Shown: positions 25,010 through 35,137 of the stretch, piece after piece
Layout: every line of letters starts with the position of its first letter
How positions within the stretch are numbered: position 1 is the first letter of the stretch
Assembly: GCA_015227615.1 (NCBI GenBank)
Contig: JAALGZ010000014.1
Coordinates: forward strand, 806,001-870,000
From: Labyrinthula sp. Ha
Lineage: Eukaryota > Sar > Bigyra > Labyrinthulida > Labyrinthulaceae
Direction of reading: 5' to 3'
DNA length: 64,000 nt
The notes under the pieces: generated by a model
Databases searched by the model: none
The model's input: only the letters and a program-made list of their open reading frames with translations
What the model was told of the DNA's origin: nothing
Program-made: the position numbers and the translations under genes

Positions 25010-26530
25010 AGCCAGAAAGCCCCTGGACTAAACAACACAAAAAGTGGTGGTAGAAAATACATCGTCGCCATTTATACATACAGTAACTTGCAGAGGAATT
25101 TTTGGGGTTCCAAACCACTTGAATCGAGAGAGGGGGGGGGGAGAGTTAGCAAAATAAAAGATAATTTTTCTCTACAGAAAGGAAATATATATAAGTATTA
25201 TGTCTTCAGAACTATCCACTATTTAATACAACATACAAGGTTACAACCAAATTGCTCAATTATATGTCGAAACCTTTACTAAAAACAGTGATAGTGTATA
25301 ATCCAGCTATTTTAAGAATAAAATAGGAGCTGTAAAGGGTTTAACTACTCAATCACGTTAAGTTAAACCAACTCAAAAAGAGAGAAAACTATATTAACAT
25401 TCTTTAATTTAAGAATGATTTGACAACTGCTCACATCAGCTCTTGAGAACTGTTCTGGAAAAGAGAAAATTAGATCCAAAAATATTAATATGTTTCTTCA
25501 TCTAAATAAACATCCAGGAATCGAAATATAGATATGCTCAAGTATAAACAAAATGATCAGAATTACCGGGGGTTGTGCAAGGTGACACCCTAATCCAAGT
25601 CTTATTGATCACGGGGTTTGATACCATATTCGGGTTAGTTTTACCAAAGCTGAAGAATTATTATCGAGAAGACGAAGTCTTTTTTGCCAATTTTCTCATG
25701 TTCGGGAATAATATCTGTTTCTTGCACCGTAAGAGAGAAATGATAACAACTTACCTAAGTACAATCCACAAAGTTCCTTTGACCCACTTTTCAAAATAAA
25801 ACTTTCAAAATCCAATACAATGGCAGCTATATAAGAAAGACGGCTAAAAAACAGAATTTATAAGCTCCATGTTAATTTTCCTGTCACAGATTACCTCTGC
25901 AAAGTGTGTAAGTAAGCTTAGCGTCGAAACATGCGCTGTTCGAACACAAGCCACACTGCTTAGGGCCACGAGCTTGCATAAGTAGGAACAGAACTGAATA
26001 TATGACTGATGCCAAAACAACGGGAAAATAGGTATTGAAACACTCGTCAATAGAACCAAGTATGTAAACTCATTTAAGATTCATCAAGCAGATTAGAGCG
26101 TTCAAATACCTGGGAATAAGCATAAGCTGTGATGGTACGTTAAGAGCAAATGTAGAGCCCGGATTTATAATGAGAATGTGCTGGAATCAAACTCTCCGCC
26201 TTTTGAAGTAAACGTGATATCATTGCAATAAGCAAAAATTTAATCCAGAAAGTATTGACTCTTTTATGCTTGAGTTACTGTTATGAGCTCTGTGACTTGA
26301 AGACGAGATCCATCGTAGTGAAAACTAGCATGTTCTCAAAAAAAAACTTAAGCGTCTAAAAAGGGAGGTAAGGTATATTTCACCTCTATTCACAGCAACA
26401 GGGGTTTTGGAGCTAGATACCTTTACCCTGGACCTCCAAACAAAGCTAATAGCAAAGCAAAAAATGTTAGAGCAGTGCGAGAAAAAGATGACATATTCAA
26501 CCAGGGTCTCAAAATAACATCTGTAGCCGT
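25010..26530 (+). mobile_element. Decayed LINE-like (non-LTR) reverse transcriptase remnant
   Basis: Several blocks in different frames, in the correct order for a non-LTR retrotransposon reverse transcriptase, can be read on the plus strand. A KAPGLNN block (usual K-A-P-G-x-D) is near 25017-25037. GVVQGDTL (usual GxxQGDxLSP) starts near 25570 in a frame that stays open to 25799. The catalytic-site equivalent in that frame reads FGNNICFL, where YADD or FADD is normal. An FKYLGISI block, the usual post-palm signature, is near 26102, and a C-terminal-like stretch lies at about 26345-26515. Frameshifts and stops separate the blocks and both catalytic aspartates are changed, so the element is dead. 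Ends, target-site duplications and endonuclease were not identified. Family assignment rests on motifs only. Confidence 0.65.
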
Positions 26531-27666
26531 AAAAGAAAAACAATCCCCAGCAATGGCATTAGGACAACAGCTTCAATAAATTCTTCAGAAGAACCGGTTC
26601 CACCTTCATACCTCGACCATAAAACCAACAAAAGGATCTGGAATTTGAAAAAATGAGGAACGTGGCCCTGAACATATTTAACGAAATATTGTTTATAGGC
26701 TACTCAGACTTACTATAGACTGGAACCTTAATGAGTTTAGTGCAAGAACTCCTGAGTAAACTCATCCTGAATCCTCACTCTCTGCCAATAAATTGCAAAA
26801 AACATCTAAAAACAGCCAAGATCTCCATTACTAGCGACACTTGAATCATTGCGAAGCTTTAATACAACTAGGCCTGGGATTGGATAATAATTATCGATAA
26901 ATTTTTTGATAATTGTTTTGATTCTGATTATCTATTAAATAAAAAGGATTTAGATTTACGCCAAGAATTCTGGTTTTATTTTGATTATCGATTAATTATT
27001 AACAATCAATCAAAATGGCCTAGGAACTATTAGAATCAATCAATAAGAAAGATATGCGAAAAACTTTCATTGGTAAATTAGCAATAAATCAAATCCAACC
27101 CCTAAATATAACTTTTGAAGTCCAAGGGCATATTCGTAGGAGGCGATGATCTAGGGTATAGAGTTGTAAAGGAAAGGGAGTCATTAACAATATAAACATC
27201 TCGTTAAGGAATGCAAGGCCCGGAAAGAACTTAAATAAAGCTCCATCATCATCAGGTAACTCATTCAAAGCGTCAGCGGTAGGCGGATGATGCAGAAGGA
27301 TCGTGAGATCTGGAACTTGTTCTCTGTTCAATATGTGCTTTTTTTACTCTGGATTTATATTTTCAGAAATTGAGAAAAAGAAAAACTGATATCGTTTGTT
27401 GCAAGATTGTGATAAACAGATAATCGGACATGAGAGAATGATTATTTAATGTCAGAGGATGATTTACGGATACCGGGGGAAGACGACCTAACACAAGAAG
27501 ATAATAGCGCTATGAAAAGGGACAACAAGTCTGACCAGTGTATCAACTCCGTAGGCTACAGCGTACCTTCATCCAGCTTTTAGACATATATGACGGTACA
27601 TACATGGCTCATATAGTATACGGAAAAAGTTCAGTTCCACTGATAAATAGGGTTTAACTTAACTTA
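26531..27666. other. Spacer between retroelement remnant and right arm
   Basis: No gene is supported. The stretch at about 26880-27030 is built from variants of ATTATCGAT and TTGATTATC and may be a worn dispersed or terminal-repeat sequence. A short TTAAC tandem run (three units) abuts the right arm edge at about 27652-27668. Confidence 0.5.
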
Positions 27667-27700
27667 ACTCCTGACTCGTCCCAAACAAAAAAAATAGAAA

Positions 27701-28780
27701 ATGTGTTTTGAAAGTTCGATGATAAATAATTGTGGACCCTTTGGAACATGCTTGGATGGACAGCATTTTTGCGTGTGCGAGGAAGGATGGACAACATCTT
27801 TAGAAATGGTTTTCTTTCCATTCATTAGGGATGATGATAGAAATCAAACAGAGCTTCTTTCAACTCTTCCCTGCTCATTTAGTGAAAGTCTCTTATTCGG
27901 CATGATAGTTGTTGCTCTTATTTTGAATACTGCTGAAGCACTTCGCTTAATTTCTCAGTTCAACACAAGAGGCAGAGTTACAAGATTAACACCTTTGCTA
28001 ATGACGTTCATTTGCTACATAATCGCTTTCACCTCAAGATTAGCTGATATGAACAAAGGTTTTCTAGACAACTCTATTTTCACTGTTTTTCTTATTATCG
28101 GTGTGATCTGCCAAAACTTTTCAACTACAGTATTTGTATTTAAATTCATCTCCTATCACGCAAAGAAAATGAAAACTGCCATGAGTACTGAGCTTATTTT
28201 TTGCGGAATAAACTTTTCTAGAGTTCTCCAAAAAACCTTTAATATCTTACTTGTTTATGATTGCTTTAGTATTTTTCTGTTGCTTGCTCCTTTAGCTATA
28301 GAAGATAAAAGAATTGGAGGTATAGTTTTTTATCTTCACTCTTTATGCCAAGGAACAAGAGTATTAACGGTTATGTTTCTAGTAACTGTTAGTTTAAGTG
28401 GATTAATAAAAGATATGGAATATTTATTAAATAGTAGATGTGGAGCATCAGTTAAGAATAGTAAGTTTGGAAGATATATTCGAGAAGCAGTTCCAAACTT
28501 GAGATCTACCATATATATAGTTGATGGGTATTGTCTTTTAATCGGTCCTGGATTGCTATCGTTTGTTTTTGTGAGAGATTTTCAGTTCGTCCAAGTATAC
28601 TTTTACGTGTTTAATGCTATTTTATACTCTGGGATGTCTTTAGCTATTGGAAAAGTTATTTTAAAGAACTTAAATAAAGCAAAGCAAAAGAGATCAAAAA
28701 CAACTTTTATAAAACAAAGCTCGTATCACAAAACATCTGATGATCAATATGAAGTTAGACCAAGAGTGGAGTCAATGTAA
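27701..28780 (+). CDS. EGF-like seven-helix membrane protein, copy 2
   Basis: A 359-residue near-duplicate of 16271-17350, with the same N-terminal EGF-like Cys pattern, seven predicted helices and basic tail. It differs at residues 61 (Ser, which removes an N-glycosylation site), 146 (Val), 168 (Cys) and 338 (Lys). With an intact frame in both copies and only four conservative or surface changes, both look functional. Only about 34 bases of upstream sequence are shared with copy 1, so the two copies have different promoters and may be expressed differently. The product family is not one I recognise; an orphan receptor or adhesion-type protein is inference from topology. Confidence 0.9.
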   Translation: MCFESSMINNCGPFGTCLDGQHFCVCEEGWTTSLEMVFFPFIRDDDRNQTELLSTLPCSFSESLLFGMIVVALILNTAEALRLISQFNTRGRVTRLTPLLMTFICYIIAFTSRLADMNKGFLDNSIFTVFLIIGVICQNFSTTVFVFKFISYHAKKMKTAMSTELIFCGINFSRVLQKTFNILLVYDCFSIFLLLAPLAIEDKRIGGIVFYLHSLCQGTRVLTVMFLVTVSLSGLIKDMEYLLNSRCGASVKNSKFGRYIREAVPNLRSTIYIVDGYCLLIGPGLLSFVFVRDFQFVQVYFYVFNAILYSGMSLAIGKVILKNLNKAKQKRSKTTFIKQSSYHKTSDDQYEVRPRVESM

Positions 28781-29382
28781 AAATTTAGTGTAAATATTTA
28801 ATGTTTATATTAATATTAATATATATTGTAAGTTCAGTTTTTCTTTTTAATATATCTGAATTCTCTCCACTAATTCTAAGAGAAAATTTATTTTCGTTGG
28901 GTAGACTACAATTTCTCCTTTAATATGGTAGAAATATTATTTCTATTTTTATAAATTATATCGAGATAAATGTAATTAATAGAATACCATATTACTATCT
29001 ATTTTGTGCTTTGTTTATACAAGCAGTTATGTTGTTATATAGTTGCTTATTTGAAGCTTAGTTATTTCTATTGATTAATTAAGGTGCAGATTATCTACAA
29101 GTTTTAATGTTATTTTCTCTTGTTTGATTTAAATGTAAAACACTGTACATTTTGTGCTGCTCTTAGTTTCTTCTAGGAGTTACTCTTGTTGAAATACGAG
29201 CGCTCTTCTAAACTTACAAGAGCAATAAAATACAACAGCTCTGCAACTATATTATCGTTTTATCAAGAGCAATCTCAGTATTGTTTTGCTTGCTTTGGAG
29301 TCTAGGACGGTTGAAAGGCGTGAAAATTATTTCCGATATTTATTATTTAAGATCACTGAAGACCTATATTTTCCCTTCAAGC
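28781..29382. other. Shared 3' interval between convergent EGF/7TM and actin genes, copy 2
   Basis: This is the counterpart of 15669-16270 and has the same 602-base length. About 29056-29382, nearest actin, is almost unchanged, while 28880-29050 carries most of the differences. Confidence 0.85.
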
Positions 29383-30516
29383 TTAGAAGCACTTTCTGTG
29401 CACAATTCCTGGTCCAGACTCATCATACTCTTCTTTGGAGATCCACATCTGTTGGAAGGTGGAAAGGGAAGCTAGAATAGATCCTCCAATCCATACAGAG
29501 TACTTTCTCTCAGGAGGAGCAACAACCTTGATGCTCATAGTAGCTGGAGCAAGAGCAACCATCTCTTTGGTAAGTCTCTCTGCAAGTCCTTCATACATGG
29601 TAGTACCTCCGGACATAACAATGTTAGAGTATAAGTCAGATCTGATATCCAAGTCACACTTCATGATAGTGGAGAACATAGTGTCGTGAACACCTTGTGC
29701 TTCTTTTCCAATGAAGCTTGGTTGGAATAGTACCTCTGGGCATCTAAATCTTTCGTTACCTATCGTGATAACATTTCCATCTGGAAGCTCATATGATTTC
29801 TCGTTAGCTGAAGAGTCAGTAGCTTCTCCCATTTCAGCATCGAAGTCCAAAGCAACGTAGCACAGTTTTTCCTTAATATCTCTTACAATTTCACGCTCTG
29901 CGGTAGTGGTAAAAGTGTAACCTCTTTCGGTAAGGATCTTCATCAAGTAGTCGGTCAAGTCTCTTCCAGCAAGATCAATTCTTAAGATAGCATGAGGAAG
30001 AGCATATCCTTCATAGATTGGAACGGTATGGGTAACTCCATCTCCAGAGTCCAAAACAGCCCCAGTGGTTCTTCCAGAAGCATACAAGGAAAGAACAGCT
30101 TGGATGTTCACGTACATAGCAGGAACGTTGAAGGTTTCAAACATAATCTGGGTCATTCTCTCTCGGTTAGCCTTCGGGTTTAGCGGAGCCTCGGTAAGCA
30201 GAACAGGATGCTCTTCAGGAGCAACTCTCAGTTCATTGTAGAAAGTGTGGTGCCAGATCTTCTCCATATCATCCCAGTTAGTAACAATACCATGCTCAAT
30301 AGGGTACTTGAGGGTCAAAACACCTCTCTTAGACTGTGCTTCGTCTCCGACATAAGCGTCCTTCTGATCCATACCCACCATGATACCAGGGTGCTTTGGT
30401 CTTCCTACAATCGAAGGGAACACTGCCCTTGGCGCATCATCTCCAGCAAATCCTGCTTTACACATTCCGGACCCATTATCCACAACTAATGCTTGTACTT
30501 CTTCGTCGTCTGCCAT
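29383..30516 (-). CDS. ACT1: Actin, copy 2
   Basis: A complete 377-residue actin with all nucleotide-binding and hinge motifs, intronless, in inverted orientation to copy 1. It has Asp50, Lys86 and Thr233 where copy 1 has Val, Arg and Ala. Lys86 is the usual residue in actins; Asp at 50 in the DNase-I loop is not. Several silent differences from copy 1 cluster in the first half of the gene (for example around 30100-30270), although the 3' flank is almost identical. That is the pattern expected from partial gene conversion. The 51-base leader is identical to copy 1. Confidence 0.98.
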
Positions 30517-30567
30517 TATTCAAGTTTATATCGTATTTTCTTTTTGAAAGGTTTTTGATTGAGGTTT
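30517..30567 (-). promoter_or_regulatory. Conserved actin leader/promoter block, copy 2
   Basis: Identical over 51 bases to the block before actin copy 1, with an abrupt loss of identity further upstream. Confidence 0.5.
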
Positions 30568-30637
30568 GTTGATTTCTTAAACGGCTACTTTGTTAAAATT
30601 ATCCGGGCATGGGTATTTTGGACAGCTGGTATTCTGG

Positions 30638-30703
30638 TCAGAGAAACCGTAGACTGAAAACTTTGCGGTTAAGGTGTTTTGAAGAAATAAGACCAGTTTT
30701 CAT
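30638..30703 (-). other. 21-codon upstream ORF in front of actin copy 2
   Basis: Same length, start and TGA stop as the frame at 14348-14413. In this copy the frame continues open upstream to an earlier ATG at 30853, giving 71 codons. The copy 1 sequence is interrupted by a stop in that upstream part. Confidence 0.35.
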
Positions 30704-30871
30704 TTTATAATTGCAATTTACAAAATGTATTGAAAGTTCATTGCTATAGAAAGTTTTTGTGAGAATGGCCTTCAATGAGGCAAAAGATTTTTGACAAATA
30801 AAGGTTTTGCTCATTGAGCATTGGTCTACTATAAACATCGCTCTTGGGATCATTTTAAAAGGATCTTATTT

Positions 30872-33556
30872 CATCTAATTCTCTACTGGATTTAGGTTTT
30901 TTAACTCATATGTCAAAACACACACGGCATTCTATTGGATCAACTTCAAATTTCTCAAAATGTAAATCAATAACATCACAAATTCAGCAGAAAAAGAATG
31001 TTGATGAAATCGATGGAAAGGTCGACTCCCCAGACGGGGGTATTTCTAAAGACGTGGGGAGCATGAAAGGCTCCCCGCTATGAGGATGTTACATCTTCAT
31101 ATTTTATTAGTTTTTAGCTTTGCGTTCAAGAAGAAGGATTTATGTTTGGCAATTTGAAAAATGGATCAGGCTGTTACGGTGAATAAAACATGGTCCTTAG
31201 TCGCAGGATTCTCTCTATCGTCTCGTTCCATACATTTAAACCTTCTGGAAGGATGAAAACAAGGAGTTTAACGCATTCACAAACTGAAAAATTTAAACAT
31301 AGACCTGTAGATTAGGCATATTCTATTTGTAGAAGTTTTCTGGATGTAGGTTCTCTTCAAAGGTCAGAAATATTTCGTTTTTAATCTAATATCTATTTCC
31401 CTTAAGCTTTCTATGCTAGTAAAAAGCCTGATTTTTCTGCAATTTTGTATTTAACCTCAGTTTCTTGAGATTTTCATTGTGTTTCTTTTGCCCCCTTAGT
31501 CATAATTTATGTGCACTCTTCAATATACCTATGTCTAAGATATGGAAAAACCTCTAAGTTCGTCCACATCTTCATCGAGGGCTGACTGAGAAGGGAGAGT
31601 CGAGTCATTGGGTCCATTTTCAAAGGTTTACGCCAACCCAAACTTCAAGGATTAAATTTAATTAAGACCACAAGTTCATTTAATTCCATAGAATATGCAG
31701 AAGAAAAAACTTTTACATTAACTTTCAAACTCTAACTGTGAACTTTCTATCTTGTATTGCGTTTCATTTTGTTCCCAGCCCCCTCTATATTTTATCCAAT
31801 TATTGGAAATCAGGGTTCTAGACACCACTGATTAAGGCAAAGTAGGGTCAAAAAAACTTGTTCTGTGTCAATAACCCCGATCTCCTCTTTACTTGATCCT
31901 AATAAAGTTTTTACTGTGGTCATTGGCTTGCAACAAAAGTCCATATAATCATTTTAGATTATTTGGTATTGGTAGGACTCGTATTTGATCCATTGATAAA
32001 TTCTAAATATGAATTTTGCTCATATTTTTTTCTTGATTAATTCAAATAAATCTAATGTCATGTTGATTTATTCCTGCTAAAGAATTTAACATCATCATAG
32101 GACTGGGCCACATGATCATGGGATAAAACATTAAAATCCTTATTTCATTATCGTAGCACATGAAATCTTCCAGAGAAAGACCGCATTGGCAGTGAATATA
32201 CCAGGAATAGAATATAGCTGGGCAACACTCCCATTGTTAAATCGATTTCATACGATCCAAAAATGAAATCATGTTGGCTTTGATCAGCTCGGCCAAGGCC
32301 ATGTAACTCAATAATGTAATGACAATCAATTGAAAATACAAATTAAATCAATATCAGTTCATGAGAAACAAAGTTATTATTGCCTTAATGCTAACCAGAA
32401 TCAAGACAATTATAACTTAACTATTGTTAAGTTTTATCAAATCCGAAACCTAATAATGAATTAAAGTATTATTCCCGAAAAAAAGGACGTTAAATAATAG
32501 CTACGAAGTTCGATGAAGTAGTTTATTGCAAGATACTTCAATAACCAACCAGTGTCTATCAGATTCCAATCATTTAGCATGGAGCAATATTCTGTTACGT
32601 CAAGCAGTTAAGCAAACAGGGTTCTTTAAGCTGTTCAGATATGGCGCTAGGGGTTCAGTATTATCAGCTGATTAATAGCTTTCTCTTTGAAAATAGGAAG
32701 TGGTTAAAGGGTTTTAGTTTCTAGTTTCCTTATTACTCTGAACTTCTTTAAGAAGTGACTAGAACATATATCCAAGTACCTGCTTTTATGCAACATGATA
32801 TACTTTTTTAAGAAGTTACGCAATCCGGATATGGTGTTACGCATGTTGAAAACTATCTTTTTAAGAAACTGGAGATGTATTTGCATAAGAAGGCATTAAA
32901 TGTTTTCCAGGTTGGGAGGATCAAAGTTTCACTATTGCTAACAGAGCTACCCCACTCTGAAGGGGTCTCGTAAGCTCAAAAAGGTTATAATATATATATA
33001 CTTACTTGGTGCCTCGACTATTAACGTTGGATCATCAAGCTTCATTTGCGAGAAAAGCTCTGTTTCGCTCCCAAATACCCATATGAGTTTAAGAGTGAAC
33101 TATCCCGTTCCTCCTTCCCAAAAAGAATGTATATATCTTTGTATAAGACTCGGAGATTATTACTCCTTTCTGCTACTTCTTGAATTGTTGGTAGAGAAGT
33201 ACACAGAAAACAACCCATTAAGAATCTTTAACCAGGCTTGGCGGGGAAATTAATATTATGAGACCCAAAGCAGATCAATAACAACAACCAGTAGCTCTTC
33301 TTTTCAAGAATAATTCTCATCTACTCTCTCCTGGGTCTCGAAAACTTTCAATCGAGCAGAAGATATATAATTCTTGGACTCGTTTACCAAGTAATGAAGA
33401 TAATCCCAGTATAAATCCCATATTTAACTCCCAGTTCGCACACAATAACTCAGTATCTGATTATGTAATAGCTTCCAACAACTGTAAAAACTTATTCCCT
33501 AAACTAAACAAAAAAATACGTGGACTAACTGCGGAGTCCCAACGTGTAAAGGAAAA
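30872..33556. other. Intergenic region upstream of the first RGS receptor
   Basis: About 2.7 kb without a supported gene; open frames are under 65 codons. It contains a small GC-rich block at about 31023-31078 with a perfect 7-bp hairpin, listed separately. The last few hundred bases should contain the promoter of the RGS gene at 33557. Confidence 0.6.
31056..31076. repeat. GC-rich 7-bp hairpin
   Basis: GGGGAGC, loop ATGAAAG, GCTCCCC. Just before it lies a second C/G-rich pair (CTCCCCAG ... CGGGGG, 31026-31040). The block stands out against the AT-rich surroundings. No function is assigned. Confidence 0.6.
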
Positions 33557-34888
33557 ATGAGTTTCATCAACGAAACCTCTTGTGACTCACCTTTTGCAGG
33601 AAGATTAACACAAGCAACAAGAGTTTTTAACGCTGTGTATATTTCCTTAGGTGCTATTTTAATTTCCGTATCCGCTTTTGTTTGGTACCAAAAACGGAAT
33701 CATTTTATTCTAGCAGAAAGAAACCATTTCTTCTTTTTCCTTCAATGTATTCTAGCCTATTCCTTCCTTTGCTACTCACTGATATTCGCACTTGAAGAAC
33801 CTTCGCCAATAACTTCTTGCTCTGCAACTATATTTTTTAGACTCTCCATTCACTTTATTCCTATGCCATCGTTTACAACAGTCTTTTCTTTAATAGCAAG
33901 ATCCAAATACAACACTAAACTAGTTGAATACTTCAACTCACAAAAAATAAACTACCCCCCTTTTATTTCCACCTCTGATGCAGCGCAGCAGACAACTAGC
34001 ACAGAGCAATTTATGGAGGAAGAACTTAGCTCACTTAAATTTCTTTCTTCCCCAAAAGTGTATAATATCTTAGTTGCCTTCATTTGGATATTTTTGTCAC
34101 TAGTCACTTTTCTTATAGAGAGAATCATTTGCAAGGGTTGGGTCACAGGGGTAAAATGTGACTTCGAGAATAGCGGAATCCTGATTTTGGATGCTTTTTT
34201 TGTCGTTTTTCCTTTGTTTTGTCTTTTTATAACTATACCCGTTATTTTTGTTTATAACAACTACATGAAACAACGTTGGATGACGAACTACATTAAACTT
34301 TCCATATTTGGAGGCATCTTTCCCTCTGTTATATCGGGAGCAATTGAGTTAACATATCATATCAGATGGTATGAAGAAGATGATGACATAGGCATTTTCC
34401 CCTATTTCTTCAGCAATATTTCATTTTTCTTCCTGTACTTCACTTACACCGTTTTCTTCCTGGTAAGGATCTTTCAACTTGAGAACAGCAAGAACGAAAA
34501 TGCCTCAGAAAACATCACTCTGGAAAGCATTCTTGAAAACGATACAGCCACCAAACTTTTTCAAGCCTATTTAACCGGAGCCTTCTGCGTTGAAAACTTG
34601 CTTTTCATTCAAATGTTAAATAAATTCAAATCCGCTGACAAATATCAACGGAAGCGTTTAGCAAAAAAGATAATAAACGGCTTCATTGTAGAAACTTCTC
34701 TTGCTACTATAAATATATCCGGACCAATGAGAAAAGCAGCTATTGAAAGATATGAAACAGGAGATCTATCAATAGATATGTTTGAAGATGTTGAACATGA
34801 GGTTCTTGAACTATTGAGAACTAACTCTCTTCGTAAGTTTCAATCTAGTCCTTTGTATTCTCTAGCAGTGCATCATTACAGAGCGTGA
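33557..34888 (+). CDS. Seven-helix RGS-domain receptor, paralogue A
   Basis: A 443-residue protein with seven hydrophobic helices (about 24-43, 55-77, 88-113, 168-188, 207-233, 246-267, 278-305) followed by a C-terminal RGS domain (about 322-430). RGS domains speed up GTP hydrolysis by G-alpha subunits, and the same layout is known from plant AtRGS1. RGS hallmarks are the ENLLF helix (346-350), Asn386 in INIS, and the final helix LRTNSLRKF. Position 423 is Asn where the family and paralogue B have Asp (Asp163 of RGS4), and 427 is Lys in place of the usual Arg, so G-alpha contacts may differ. Asn5-Glu-Thr near the N-terminus is a likely glycosylation site. There is no intron. The gene is convergent with paralogue B. 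Confidence 0.92.
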   Translation: MSFINETSCDSPFAGRLTQATRVFNAVYISLGAILISVSAFVWYQKRNHFILAERNHFFFFLQCILAYSFLCYSLIFALEEPSPITSCSATIFFRLSIHFIPMPSFTTVFSLIARSKYNTKLVEYFNSQKINYPPFISTSDAAQQTTSTEQFMEEELSSLKFLSSPKVYNILVAFIWIFLSLVTFLIERIICKGWVTGVKCDFENSGILILDAFFVVFPLFCLFITIPVIFVYNNYMKQRWMTNYIKLSIFGGIFPSVISGAIELTYHIRWYEEDDDIGIFPYFFSNISFFFLYFTYTVFFLVRIFQLENSKNENASENITLESILENDTATKLFQAYLTGAFCVENLLFIQMLNKFKSADKYQRKRLAKKIINGFIVETSLATINISGPMRKAAIERYETGDLSIDMFEDVEHEVLELLRTNSLRKFQSSPLYSLAVHHYRA

Positions 34889-35137
34889 AAATAATTTAGT
34901 CGTATTTTATTGTTAAGAGTCTTCCGTACTAAGTTTGCTTTAAAAATACTCTCTAATGAACTCTTCCTTTATTGAGAAACCATTTGAAAAAAAGTCCCAA
35001 AGGATGAACTTGTTTGGTAACTTTTATGGCAAGAAGTTGGACTCTTCTAAGATACGATTATTTTATTAGATGAAAGAAGAACCGATTTCTAACAGAAAAC
35101 ATTATATTTAAGTTGTAATATAATTTAATGAATTTTA
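34889..35137. other. 3' interval between the two convergent RGS genes
   Basis: About 249 bases of AT-rich sequence between the two stop codons. It must contain both poly(A) sites. I saw no clear internal symmetry that would mark a recent inverted-repeat junction. Confidence 0.7.

Larger units (their letters stand above)
27667..30871. repeat. Right arm of the ~3.2 kb inverted duplication
   Basis: Mirror copy of 14189-17384, separated from it by about 10.3 kb. The junction at 27667 is sharp, about 34 bases upstream of the seven-helix ATG, and follows a TTAAC run. The far edge near 30871 is diffuse. Confidence 0.96.

Noticed and set aside
25132-25141. Run of ten G
   Set aside because: Striking in AT-rich DNA but lies in the decayed retroelement and may be simple slippage or a sequencing effect.
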